Below are positions 46,201 through 55,662 of a stretch of DNA of 64,000 bases, piece after piece (position 1 is the stretch's first letter; every line of letters begins with the position of its first letter). The notes under the pieces are model-generated. The model did no database searches, was not told the DNA's origin, and was given only the letters and a program-made list of their open reading frames with translations. Origin of the DNA: Candidatus Rhodoferax bjergmarkensis (GTDB lineage Bacteria; Pseudomonadota; Gammaproteobacteria; Burkholderiales; Burkholderiaceae_C); contig JADJFX010000011.1 of assembly GCA_016708345.1 (NCBI GenBank), positions 1 through 64,000 on the forward strand, in the 5' to 3' direction. The position numbers and the translations under genes were made by a program.

Positions 46201-47055
46201 ATGTTTCTGATTTTGGGAGGCGGTTTCGGTCTGTACGGCTACCTCCCGGCGCTGGTGCATGGTTGCGACGAAACTGTGCTGCTGCCCAAACGGTATCGGG
46301 AGCGACTGAGCCAGCGCGAGGACATCCGCTCACTCCAGCAGGATGTCCTGTGGGTGGACGACGAGCAACAGGCGTTCGACCTAGCCACTGCCGTGGTGAT
46401 TTCCAAACGACCGCAAGACCAAGTTTATTGGGTCGAACAATGCCTGCAACGCAAGTCATTGGTTGATCTCATTCTGGAAAAACCACTGGCACCCTCGCCT
46501 GAACAGGCTATCTCGCTGATGGACCGGCTGGAGCAAGCTGGCAAGAATTTTCGGATCAGCTATCTCTTTCGCCTCACCGATTGGGGGCGTGCGCTGCGCC
46601 ACCAACTGACTCAACCAAATGAGTGCAAAGAACTCATCATTGACTGGCAATTTCAAGCCCATCACTACACCCATGGTCTGAACAATTGGAAGCGATTTAC
46701 CTCGCAGGGCGGTGGCGCATTGCGCTTTTACGGTATTCATCTCATTGCCTTATTGGCAGAGCTTGGCTACAACACGGCAATCCAATCATCCTTGACGGGT
46801 GCCAGTGCCGATGAAGCGCAAAGCTGGCATGCCACCTTATCAGGGCAAGGATTGCCGACCTGTCGTCTCTGTGTTCAATCGAATAGCAGCGTCAGCCGAT
46901 TTGCTGTACGTTTATTCACCTCCGAGCTATTGACTCTGGTCGACCTCAAAGAACCCTTTGCAAACGCCTTGTCCAGCCCGGATCAGGCGCATTTCGACAA
47001 CCGGTTTGCGCTGTTGACGCAAGTTTGTCAGTCCCTGAAAGAAGACCGAGCTTAG
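46201..47055 (+). CDS. Gfo/Idh/MocA-like sugar oxidoreductase
   Basis: A ~284-residue protein starting at ATG 46201 after AGGACAACAAC. The N terminus is a nucleotide-binding fold (MFLILGGGFGLYGYLPALVH), followed by the family landmark LVDLILEKPLAPSPEQAISL (the EKP motif) and a C-terminal alpha/beta domain with GGGALRFYGIHLIALLAELG. It would oxidise or reduce a nucleotide-sugar. In the raw sequence it appears fused to the methyltransferase before it because of a frameshift; I treat it as a separate gene. Length is at the short end for the family. Confidence 0.72.
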   Translation: MFLILGGGFGLYGYLPALVHGCDETVLLPKRYRERLSQREDIRSLQQDVLWVDDEQQAFDLATAVVISKRPQDQVYWVEQCLQRKSLVDLILEKPLAPSPEQAISLMDRLEQAGKNFRISYLFRLTDWGRALRHQLTQPNECKELIIDWQFQAHHYTHGLNNWKRFTSQGGGALRFYGIHLIALLAELGYNTAIQSSLTGASADEAQSWHATLSGQGLPTCRLCVQSNSSVSRFAVRLFTSELLTLVDLKEPFANALSSPDQAHFDNRFALLTQVCQSLKEDRA

Positions 47056-47268
47056 CTATTACCCGTGGTACCGCCGCACACTTGATCTTTGGGCCCAAAT
47101 TGAGGAACAGACCCTGCATAGAGAGCGCCCTATTGACGCCACCGGGCAGCCTATTTCATCCCTTTAATCGGGGTTGAACTCGCTAGAATAATTTAACGAC
47201 ATGGGTTTCACGCCGTCGTCCCGCTCAGCTACTTGGTGGCTGAATTTCATTTTCCTGGAGAGTCCGCT

Positions 47269-49145
47269 TTGACATCTTTTGCCTTGGAGCTGACCCATGC
47301 CATCGAGCAGATGCGAGCAGGTGAACTCAGCCAAGCCCTGGCAAGTTGCCAGAAGATTTTGGAGATTCTGTTACCCCAAGCCCAGGCCCTGAATCAGCAA
47401 GGCTGCGATGCGGTGTATGCGGGTCGCTTTGCTGAGGGCATTGCACAGTTGGTCCGGGCTGTGGCCTGCCACCCCGACGACCCCATGTTCCAATCCAACC
47501 TGGCCTTCGCATTGGAGCGCCAAGGCCGTCACACCGAGGCTCACGCCATTCGAACTGCGCTGGCAGCAGCCCCCACAAGCTCATTTGGCTCGGAATTGAG
47601 TCGTGTCATCGCATTTCTGAGAAATCATCAAATAGCAGAAGCGCAAATCGTAAGCCAACGCATTTTGCAAGCCTTGCCCTGCCAGGGCCACACCATGCAC
47701 GAATTAGGCTACTCCGCCGTGATGGCCGGTCAAATCGCAGAAGGTGTCGAACTGCTGCGCCGCGCCGTGGCAGCCAACCCGCAAGACCCCACCATTCACG
47801 AGAACCTCGCGATTGCGCTTGACGCGCTCGGGCAACATGAACAAGCCAGCGCAGCTCGCGCAGCTTTGATGCAGCCACCGCTCTTCACCACCTCAGTGGG
47901 TATTCAGGGCACGCTGGCAAGCTGGGCGCAGGCCAGCGGCTATGAAATCCGCCGGATTGCACAGCAGTCCTACGACATGCCAAAAACAGCCAGCAGCATG
48001 CCACCTGGAACGCAACAAATGGTTCGGCAACTGACAGAGGAAAGCGTCCTATCTGCCGTGGCGGTTTGCGCGGAAAACTTGCGCCTGGTCTATTGGCGCT
48101 GGCCCCAACGCTAGGCAGCCGAACGGGGAAGAAGTTCTCATGCCGGTGTCCCGCTCCAATGACATCGTTTGGGATCCCTTTTGGCTGCGGTTTTATCCGT
48201 TCATCAAAGACATTGCGCCTGACGGGACGCGCTGCACCGTGAATGCGACACCCTTTGTCACCCATCATCAGCGCATCTCGCAAGAATGCTTCTTCATGGG
48301 TGGCAAGGATAATTTTGGACATTGGTTTGCCGACTTCGTCTCCAACCTGCAGGCCATCGAGTCGGCCCATTTGCCTGCCGGACTACCCATCATTACGACA
48401 CCCCTCAATGCGTGGCAGCGTGACAGCCTCACTTGCATGGGTTTTGCGGAGCAACTGCGGGAGTTGGCACCGCCTACGCCAACCCCGTCCTGCACGATTG
48501 TTGAATTTGATCGCGTCTGGATGGCTGGCGACTTTGCCATGCACCAGCGGCTGAACTACCTGCGAAAAGTTTTTCGTGAGAATTGTCGCCCCAGCGCTGT
48601 TCCGGGGTCCAATCCCTTGCCCTCGCGTATCTACATCACACGCCCCCCCTCAAGTGGACATCGCGTGGCCAACGAGGAAGAGGTTTGCGCCTATTTGAAA
48701 ACGCGCGGCTTCACGATTCTTTATGGCGAGAATCTGGATATTCGCGGCAAGGCCGAGTTGTTCGGCCAAGCCGACATTGTGGTCAGCGGCCCCGGCACAA
48801 CCTCCTTTCAATCACTTCGTCTTCGCACAACCAGGATGTATTCTAGTCACCCTGTGGCCAAGGCCGGTGTATGAATCAGCCACTACCTTGTCCCCCAACG
48901 GGAAGTTGATCCATGAGGCCTACTACCATGTCACCATTTTGGATGATTGCGTGTTTGCACTCGGCCAGCCCGTCGGTGAAGCTGCCTACAATGGCAATCT
49001 CTTTCCGATCGACACGCCAACAAGCTACCCGATCGAGGTCTGGCCAATGCCATTGACAACGCCGAAATACGCTCGCGACCATCACGTCCTCAACCCTCTA
49101 CCCTGCCCCATTCTTCATAAAAGGCGACGACTATGCGATTCTTAA
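47269..49145 (+). pseudogene. TPR-GT61 glycosyltransferase, two frameshifts (copy A)
   Basis: Start is TTG 47269 with GGAGAG six bases upstream. The first ~220 residues are TPR-like repeats (ELTHAIEQMRAGELSQALAS, QLVRAVACHPDDPMFQSNLA, LLRRAVAANPQDPTIHENLA). After a linker, a shift near 48100 leads to GPNARQPNGEE and MPVSRSNDIVWDPFWLRFYP, then a DUF563/GT61 core (ECFFMGGKDNFGHWFADFVS, WQRDSLTCMGF, RIYITRPP). A second shift near 48810 leads to FNHFVFAQPGCILVTLWPRP and the end. Corrected, it aligns along its whole length with the gene at 53630-55561. GT61 enzymes transfer sugars in surface glycan synthesis. The 3' end overlaps the next ATG by about 13 bases. Confidence 0.78.
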
Positions 49146-50197
49146 TCACAGGCAATATGGGCTATGTCGGATCGGTATTGGTCCGACATTTAAGAACCCG
49201 ATTCCCGCAGGCAGAAATCATAGGTTTTGATAGCGGTTTTTTTGCCCATTGCCTGACCAGTGCTGCGCGCTTGCCAGAAAGCTTTTTGAATGAGCAGCAC
49301 TTTGGCGACGTGCGCGAATTTCCCACGTCGCTTTTGCAGGGATGCGATGCAGTCGTCCATCTGGCCGCCATTTCCAACGACCCCATGGGAAACCTCTTTG
49401 AGACCCTGACCGAGGTCATCAACGAAAAGGCCAGCCTGCGCATTGCAGAACAAGCCCGGACTGCAGGCGTGAAAAATTTTGTCTTCGCCTCCAGTTGCAG
49501 CGTTTATGGCGCCGCAGAAGGCGGCCCCCGCAAGGAAGGCGATGGACTCAACCCGCTGACAGCCTACGCCCGGTCAAAAATTGGCACGGAGCGAGGTCTG
49601 GGCAGCATGAATTTGGGGTCTATGACCGCCACCGCCTTGCGCTTCGCCACCGCCTGCGGCATGTCGGACCGATTGCGCCTTGATTTGGTGATCAACGATT
49701 TCGTCGCCTGCGCCCTGACCAGCGGTGAAATTACGGTGCTAAGTGATGGCTCACCCTGGCGCCCTTTGATTGATGTGGCCGATATGGCCCTCGCCATCGA
49801 GTGGGCCATGGGGCGTACCCCGGACAATGGCGGGCAATTCCTTGCCGTCAATGCTGGCACCCATGCGTGGAACTATCAGGTGCGTGACCTGGCCCAGGCC
49901 GTGGCCGGTGCCGTGCCGGGCACCAAGGTGTCGATCAATACCAATGCCCCACCCGACAAGCGCTCTTACCAGGTTGATTTCAGTTTGTTCCGTGAATTGG
50001 CCCCTAACTACCAGCCGCGCGTGAGCCTGAAGGATTCCATCATTCGTCTGCGAAATGGTTTGCAGGGCATGAAATTCACCGATCAGGATTTTCGCAATTC
50101 GCAGCAGATGCGTCTGCGTGTGCTGGAGAGCCATATGAAATCAGGTCGTCTGTCCTCCGATTTGCGTTGGCAAACAAGCGCAAGCACCCAAACGTAA
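49133..50197 (+). CDS. NAD-dependent nucleotide-sugar epimerase/dehydratase (SDR)
   Basis: A 354-residue extended SDR: MRFLITGNMGYVGSVLVRHL (NAD site), CDAVVHLAAISNDPMGNLFE, NFVFASSCSVYGAAEGGP, the catalytic YARSKIGTER (YxxxK), and TALRFATACGMSDRLRLDLV, RPLIDVADMALAI. The SNDP pattern after HLAA is typical of a group of 4-epimerase/reductase-like SDRs in O-antigen loci. It starts inside the 3' end of the TPR-GT61 gene and precedes the 3,5-epimerase by 23 bp, so the three are cotranscribed. Exact substrate unknown. Confidence 0.82.
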   Translation: MRFLITGNMGYVGSVLVRHLRTRFPQAEIIGFDSGFFAHCLTSAARLPESFLNEQHFGDVREFPTSLLQGCDAVVHLAAISNDPMGNLFETLTEVINEKASLRIAEQARTAGVKNFVFASSCSVYGAAEGGPRKEGDGLNPLTAYARSKIGTERGLGSMNLGSMTATALRFATACGMSDRLRLDLVINDFVACALTSGEITVLSDGSPWRPLIDVADMALAIEWAMGRTPDNGGQFLAVNAGTHAWNYQVRDLAQAVAGAVPGTKVSINTNAPPDKRSYQVDFSLFRELAPNYQPRVSLKDSIIRLRNGLQGMKFTDQDFRNSQQMRLRVLESHMKSGRLSSDLRWQTSASTQT

Positions 50198-50220
50198 GCT
50201 CACAGCGGGAGAAAACCACC

Positions 50221-50784
50221 ATGCTTTTTCATCCAACCCCACTGGCGGGTGCCTATACGATCGACCTTGAAAAGCGCGGGGATGACCGCGGTTTTTTTGC
50301 CCGCTTCTTTTGTGAAAAAGAATTTGCACAAGCCGGACGGATCTCCCACTTTGTGCAGGTGAACAACTCCCTGACTGCCAAGAAAGGAACATTGCGGGGC
50401 CTGCATTACCAATTGGTGCCGGCTGCCGAAACCAAGGTCGTGCGGTGCTTGCGCGGTGGGCTGTATGATCTCATTCTGGACTTGCGCCCCGATTCTGCGA
50501 CCTATGGCCAATCGTTTGGTGCCGAACTGAATGAAGACAACCGACTCATGATGTATGTGCCACGCGGCTTTGCCCACGCCTTCCTGACCCTGCAGGACGA
50601 TACCGAAGCCCTGTACCTGGTGAGCGACTATTACGCGCCGGACCTGGAACGCCGCATACGCTACAACGATCCGAAATTTTCCATCGCCTGGCCCATGGAG
50701 CCGCAAGAAATTTCCGCCAAGGACCTGCAATGGCCGGACTTCGATCCAGCCTTCCACGGCGTTGAAACCTTACGCGGACTGTAG
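50221..50784 (+). CDS. dTDP-4-dehydrorhamnose 3,5-epimerase family (RfbC-like)
   Basis: A 187-residue cupin epimerase. Start is ATG 50221 after GGGAGAAAACCACC. Conserved residues are DDRGFFARFFCEKEF, QVNNSLTAKKGTLRGLHYQL with the catalytic histidine, KVVRCLRGGLYDLILDLRPD, MMYVPRGFAHAFLTL and the tyrosine of TEALYLVSDYYAP. Because no RmlA/B/D is nearby and CDP-glucose is made in this cluster, it probably acts on a CDP-4-keto-sugar, as in CDP-linked deoxy-sugar pathways. The 3' end converges on, and overlaps by about 15 bp, the gene on the opposite strand. Confidence 0.85.
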   Translation: MLFHPTPLAGAYTIDLEKRGDDRGFFARFFCEKEFAQAGRISHFVQVNNSLTAKKGTLRGLHYQLVPAAETKVVRCLRGGLYDLILDLRPDSATYGQSFGAELNEDNRLMMYVPRGFAHAFLTLQDDTEALYLVSDYYAPDLERRIRYNDPKFSIAWPMEPQEISAKDLQWPDFDPAFHGVETLRGL

Positions 50785-51635
50785 GGCAACACGCTTTTCC
50801 GCGTCTACAAAGGTCTTGATTTCAGCCAAGACCTGCTTTGATTCCATGATGTAGCCATTTTTTCCGCCAAACAGGTCGGCGTAGCGAGTGCAGAAATCAT
50901 AAGTCGGTGCCGGTACACTCTCGGCGCCGACTTTGGCATCAGGGAAGAACTGTGCGATCAACTCACGCATGCTGACAGGTTGCGGGAACAAATTGAGGAT
51001 CTTCAGCCCCGCCATTTTTGCAACTTCCATATCCTGCCAAAGCCGGTGCATCGGATACCACTGAAGGACGCTGGCCGGATTGATCTTCTCGACGCCATTG
51101 TTGTGAATCAGATCGTAAAGCGGATTTTTTCGCAACCCCACGCCAAACAGCCCCGGCAAACGCACAATGCAATGGTCCACAAAATGGTTGGCGATCCAGC
51201 GCTCCAGCCGCAAGCGGTTTTTTCCATAAGGAATGATCTTGTCGGTCTCTGAAAATTGCGCCCTTCGTCAGCACGCAAGAAATCCACCGGGTAAACATCC
51301 ACTGTCGAAATCAGGACAAACCGATCCGTCTGGACGGTTGCCAGAACATCGATGAGCTTTTGAATCTGCTCCCAATCGGCCTCAGGGTCCTGGTTGGCAA
51401 CCCATTTGAGCGAGGAAACCCCGGCGCAGACGATCAGATCAAAATGTTGGCCCTTCATTTCTCCAAAGTTCTTGGAGTTGTAGCCGTGTGAAAACGAGGC
51501 TTGGCGGAGCAGGGTCGATCCGACAAATCCGGTGTGACCAATCAGGCAGGTTTTGATAATGCAGCTCCGCTGTCTCTGTAGGTTATCCAACGAAATTGGC
51601 GGAGGCATCAAGGCTGGGCCGCAAGACACTTTCAA
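50770..51635 (-). pseudogene. SDR-type nucleotide-sugar epimerase/reductase, one frameshift
   Basis: The N-terminal half reads IKTCLIGHTGFVGSTLLRQA, then FDLIVCAGVSSLKWVANQDP and FVLISTVDVYPVDFLRADEG. After an indel near 51255 the frame continues TDKIIPYGKNRLRLERWIAN and HFVDHCIVRLPGLFGVGLRK, where YGKNR supplies the YxxxK-type active site, and on to the end at 50770. Corrected, it is an ~280-residue SDR close to the RfbD/WbpV group. The true start is unclear (the ATG at 51635 or an internal one). It is the last gene of a four-gene minus-strand operon. Confidence 0.72.
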
Positions 51636-51657
51636 TCGCGATATTCATCTGAATATG

Positions 51658-52632
51658 CTAGCAGTACAGACCGCAGTTGTTGGGGCGGCACCAGCTTTCA
51701 ATTTCCTTGGTTTTTTGGCCGTCCCAAATTTCTTTCAAGGTGTTTTTGTTGATATTGCCGATGGAAAATTTTTCGGCGCCGCGAGCATTTTTGCAGTAAG
51801 AAACATCGCCTTCAGCCTGAATGGCGATCATGAAGTAATGCGCATGGCAGGACTGCGCCACGTCAATAAGGTGCTGGTACCACACATAGCCCGAAGTCAG
51901 CAACTTGGTTGAACCCGTTGCCAAAATCTCTTTGCAAACATCAAATTCCGCCCGCGTCTCAGGTGAATTCCAAAAGGCGCCGTCATCGGTCGTAAACTGA
52001 TCAGGTGCCAACTGGAGGTAGTCAACCCGGGCATTGGCCGAAACCGTCGCCAACCCACGAACTGTTGCAATATTTTCCGGTGTGCAAAGCATTCGCACCC
52101 CGATGTTCAGCGGCAAGCCCAGGCGCTCACGGGTCTCACTCAGCAAAGCCAAGTTGTTTACCACCCTTTGGAAATGATCGACGCCTTGCACCTTGCTGTA
52201 TGAAGGGGCATCGCCACCCGCCATCGACACCCGTATCCAGGTCAGATTGCGAACCAGGTCTTCCACATTTCTGGGCGTAATGGCTGAGCCATTGGTAATC
52301 AGGCCGATATCCAGACCAATAGAACGGGCGTGTTGAATGATGGACACAAAATCCCTGTGCAGCATCGGCTCACCGCCGCCAGTAAAACTCACCGCTTTGG
52401 TTCCCAGCGCCTTCATCTCGGTCAAGCGCTCTTTCAGCAGGTCTGTGGGGAGGGAAGATCGATCAGCCGCCAAATGTTCGGCATAAAAGCAGAAGGAACA
52501 GCGATGGTTGCAGGCGTTGGTCAGGTCAATTTCAACAGTGACCGGAAATGGGCGTCCGCCGGACTGCAGCAGTGCCACGTTTTGCGGATGGTAAAAAACC
52601 TTCTTCGAAAAATCGAATTGACCAAGTTCCAT
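51658..52632 (-). CDS. Radical SAM protein with SPASM-like C terminus
   Basis: A 324-residue radical SAM enzyme. The cluster-binding motif is CNHRCSFCFYAEHLA (CxxxCxxC, ~42-49); the glycine-rich SAM-binding SFTGGGEPMLHRDF follows, then DIGLITNGSAITPR and WIRVSMAGGDAPSYSKVQGV. The C terminus has SYCKNARGAEKFSIGNINKN and ends in CRPNNCGLYC, which suggests one auxiliary iron-sulfur cluster (Twitch/SPASM type). Within a sugar cluster such enzymes may act as dehydratases or epimerases on a nucleotide sugar; that role is inferred from context only. The frame is intact. Confidence 0.83.
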   Translation of the reverse strand: MELGQFDFSKKVFYHPQNVALLQSGGRPFPVTVEIDLTNACNHRCSFCFYAEHLAADRSSLPTDLLKERLTEMKALGTKAVSFTGGGEPMLHRDFVSIIQHARSIGLDIGLITNGSAITPRNVEDLVRNLTWIRVSMAGGDAPSYSKVQGVDHFQRVVNNLALLSETRERLGLPLNIGVRMLCTPENIATVRGLATVSANARVDYLQLAPDQFTTDDGAFWNSPETRAEFDVCKEILATGSTKLLTSGYVWYQHLIDVAQSCHAHYFMIAIQAEGDVSYCKNARGAEKFSIGNINKNTLKEIWDGQKTKEIESWCRPNNCGLYC

Positions 52633-52721
52633 GATGCGACCACCTTCTTTATTGGCAAGTATTGCTGAAGACCATTCTCCCCTCTCGCGAGGAGGTTAAC
52701 TTCAGGAAAAATTCGACTCTA

Positions 52722-53636
52722 TCACTCCTGCTGTGGCGATTGGGAGAGCAATACGATGAACTGTCGGACAAAAGCATCCAAACTCAAAGGTTCAGGCTGA
52801 ACTGAAACCACACTCGAGCGGTAAAACACAGATGCTGCAGCCAGATCACTGGGCTGAGGCAGCGGAGCCTCAACATGAATGGGGCGTTGCAACACCTTAC
52901 CCGCAATGTCGGCAACCTGCCGCGCAAAGTCGACAATAGACTGGTTGGTGGTTCCGACCGGATTGAGCAAGGTAAAGCGCGGTATGTCCTCTTGGGCCAA
53001 AAAATTGCAAATCATTTCACCAATTGTGGGAGTGCCGACGAAATTTCGCCGTTGCACACCCGACGTTTTCAGCACGATTTTCCCTGTCTCAACGGCGGCC
53101 CGTGGAAACGAAAAAGGAATCAATTGCCAGCGCCTGAATGATGTCAGATCAGGCATGCCAAAAACCGCATTGGGGCGCAGAACAAGGCATGGGCGCTGAC
53201 GGGCTCCGCACATGCGGGCCATCACACGCTCGGCGGCAAAGTGACCAATGGCGTAATTGGACACCGGTCCCGGTGCGACGCATTCACTCACCTCGCCCAC
53301 CATCTCACCGTAGACGTGAGCGGTCGAAATGTAGGTGAATCGATGGACACCAGCCAGCAAGGCCCGCTCCAGAAGCGCCTCCAGATTCACCGTGCAGCGG
53401 CGAAACGCCATGGACGAATTGGCTACAAAATCCTCGTCAGTCGGGCCTGCGCAATGGACCAAGGCATCCAGTCCTTCAAATTGCGCTTGCGCAATCGAAC
53501 CTAGATCATCCAGATCAACGGTGACATCTGCATTGCGCCGACCAAAACTGCGAACCGTCCAGCCACGCAGTCGCATGCTCTGAACCACCGCTCGACCAAT
53601 CAACCCATTGGCACCCACCACTCCGACGCTCAGCAT
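52722..53636 (-). CDS. NAD-dependent epimerase/dehydratase (SDR)
   Basis: A 304-residue SDR: LSVGVVGANGLIGRAVVQSM (NAD site), LDALVHCAGPTDEDFVANSS, FTYISTAHVYGEMVGEVSEC and a YAIGHFAAERV stretch where the usual YxxxK lysine is a histidine (YAIGH). RPCLVLRPNAVFGMPD and RRNFVGTPTIGEM follow. The missing active-site lysine suggests altered or lost catalysis, or that another residue serves. Its ATG overlaps the stop of the upstream TPR-GT61 gene by about seven bases. It precedes the radical SAM gene by 89 bp. Confidence 0.78.
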   Translation of the reverse strand: MLSVGVVGANGLIGRAVVQSMRLRGWTVRSFGRRNADVTVDLDDLGSIAQAQFEGLDALVHCAGPTDEDFVANSSMAFRRCTVNLEALLERALLAGVHRFTYISTAHVYGEMVGEVSECVAPGPVSNYAIGHFAAERVMARMCGARQRPCLVLRPNAVFGMPDLTSFRRWQLIPFSFPRAAVETGKIVLKTSGVQRRNFVGTPTIGEMICNFLAQEDIPRFTLLNPVGTTNQSIVDFARQVADIAGKVLQRPIHVEAPLPQPSDLAAASVFYRSSVVSVQPEPLSLDAFVRQFIVLLSQSPQQE

Positions 53637-55561
53637 ATTGGTTCCTCTTTGTGAATAGTTTCGACCTTGAATTGATGCGCATGCTGCATCCTTTGTAATT
53701 TATCTTCTGCTTGTTCAAGCGCTTCTTCCATCAGCTCAATGGGATAAAACGCAGGATCTTCCATGGTTTGACCCACAATTCCCTCTATGGGCTGACCACA
53801 CACAAAGACTGTCTCATCAAAAAATGGCGCACTGTAGCGATGCGAAAGCTTCATCTCGGTCCAATGTGGCGACTCTGCCAGCCAGATCGGCCACATGTTG
53901 ACCATAACGCACTCAGGGCGGCCGAAGGCAAAGTAATTGAAAATATTCGACCCGGGGGCACACACCACAATGTCTGCGTTGCCAAATAGTTCTGCTTTTT
54001 CCCGTGTGTTCATCCTCTCGCCATACACAACCTTGAATCCGCGCGCCTCTAAAAAGGAACAGATTTCCGCGTCATTGCTCACGCGATTGGAGCCAAAGAT
54101 TTCAGGTGGGCGGGTGACATAAACCCGCGACTGTTGTTTGCCTTTTTCATCCAGATTGTGAGGCTGTCGACACTGCGCAAAGGTGGTGCGGAGATAGTCA
54201 AAGCGCTGGTGCATGGCAAAGCCATCCGCCATCCAGACTTTGTCAAATTCAATGATTGAACAGCAGGGCGAGGGAGACGATGCATCGAGTTCAATAATTC
54301 GTTCAGCCGGAAAACCAAGGCAAGCGAGCGTGTCTCTTTGCCAGTCCCGCAGCTGGATCGTTACGATCGGCAAATCCTGTGGCAAACCAGCCAGTTGAAT
54401 CGCCTGAAGCAGTGGCAAAGTATCGGCCATCCAATGGGCGTATACGCTATTGCCACCAAGAAAAAAGCACTCTTTCTTGATGCGCTGACGGCCTGCAACA
54501 AATGGTGTTGCATCGACCGTGCATTGGCTGCCATCGGGTGCAACATCTCGCAAAAACGGGTAAAAACGAAGCCACTCAGGATCCCAGATCATGTCGTTGT
54601 TGCGCGAGAGTGGAAAAGGTATTTCGCTGCCATTGGGGAGCTTGGGCGTTGGCGCATCACGCCAAAAAATGAGCCGCATATCCTCAGCGCAAACGGCCCA
54701 GGCCGGCTTACTGCTGTCATCTGCCACCAGCTGAGCCATTTTCTGAAAACTGGGGCCTAGTGTTATGGCCGAAACAGGAACCCGGAACGGTTTCAAAGGC
54801 GCAATCTCGCGAATCTCGTAGCCACTCGCTTTACCCCACGATCCAAGGTCACTCATCATTCGAGCCGTCGTGGTGAAATTCGGGGCAGACGTCAAGGCGG
54901 TTCGAACAGCTTGCGCTTCCAACTTCTGCCCTTGTAAATCCAACGCAATCGCCAAGTTCTCATGAAACTTTGTGATTTGAGGATGAAAGGCCACAGCCTG
55001 TTTTAGAAATGCAACACCCTGTACCAAGCGCTCCCGCGCACCGCCTCGCAACCCAACTCATTCAAACCATAGGCCCGGCAATGAATGGGAAGACTGTCAA
55101 GCACACGGCGACAAATGAGTTCGGCCTCAGCCAAACGCCCACTTTGCAACAACTCAAGAATCGGCGAAAGCTGGCTCTGAAAGGGCCTCACGGCAGGCAT
55201 ATCTGCACGCACCGCCTGCGCTTCCATGCGCCGACCTTGCATCTCCAATGCCTCGGCCAGTGTTTTGTGAAAGCCGATGACCTCTGGATGGCAGGCTACC
55301 GCCTGGCGCAGCAACCTCACACCCCTGAGCAAATCGTCCGCTCTGAAAAAGATCGCGCCCTTGTTGGTGCAATGCACTGGCTTGCTGGGGCAAATCCGCC
55401 ACGATTCGCCGACAGGCCGCCTCGGCAGCCCCCGTGTTTCCTGACCCCAAATGCTCAATGACACCAAATAGCTCGATCAATAAAGATGCCACAGCAAAGT
55501 CCCCAGAAATTGATTCAAAGACAGCAGCCACTGTAGCGCACCAATAAGGATGGAACTCCAA
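53630..55561 (-). pseudogene. TPR-GT61 glycosyltransferase, two frameshifts (copy B)
   Basis: This is the inverted paralogue of the gene at 47269-49145. The N-terminal TPR region begins SLLIELFGVIEHLGSGNTGA and AACRRIVADLPQQASALHQQ, shifts near 55340 into LLRQAVACHPEVIGFHKTLA and ELICRRVLDSLPIHCRAYGL, and shifts again near 55030 into FLKQAVAFHPQITKFHENLA. From there the frame is open to the end and holds the whole GT61/DUF563 domain (LSRNNDMIWDPEWLRFYPFL, ECFFLGGNSVYAHWMADTLP, DWQRDTLACLGF, SRVYVTRPPEIF, DIVVCAPGSNIFNYFAFGRP). The catalytic part alone may be made from a later start. First gene of the minus-strand operon. Confidence 0.78.
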
Positions 55562-55662
55562 GCATTCGCCTTATTTTTCGCATCTGGAAATCAAGACCGT
55601 CAAGCAAAAGGGAACACTCAGAACCCTTTGCCATCGGTTAGCACCATGTGCAAAAACATCCG

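Noticed and set aside
44959..47055. A 698-codon open frame that looks like a C-methyltransferase/Gfo-Idh fusion
   Set aside because: The conserved methyltransferase ending and its stop are present in another frame at 46085-46187, and the second gene has its own ribosome-binding site and ATG, so the fusion is a frameshift product.
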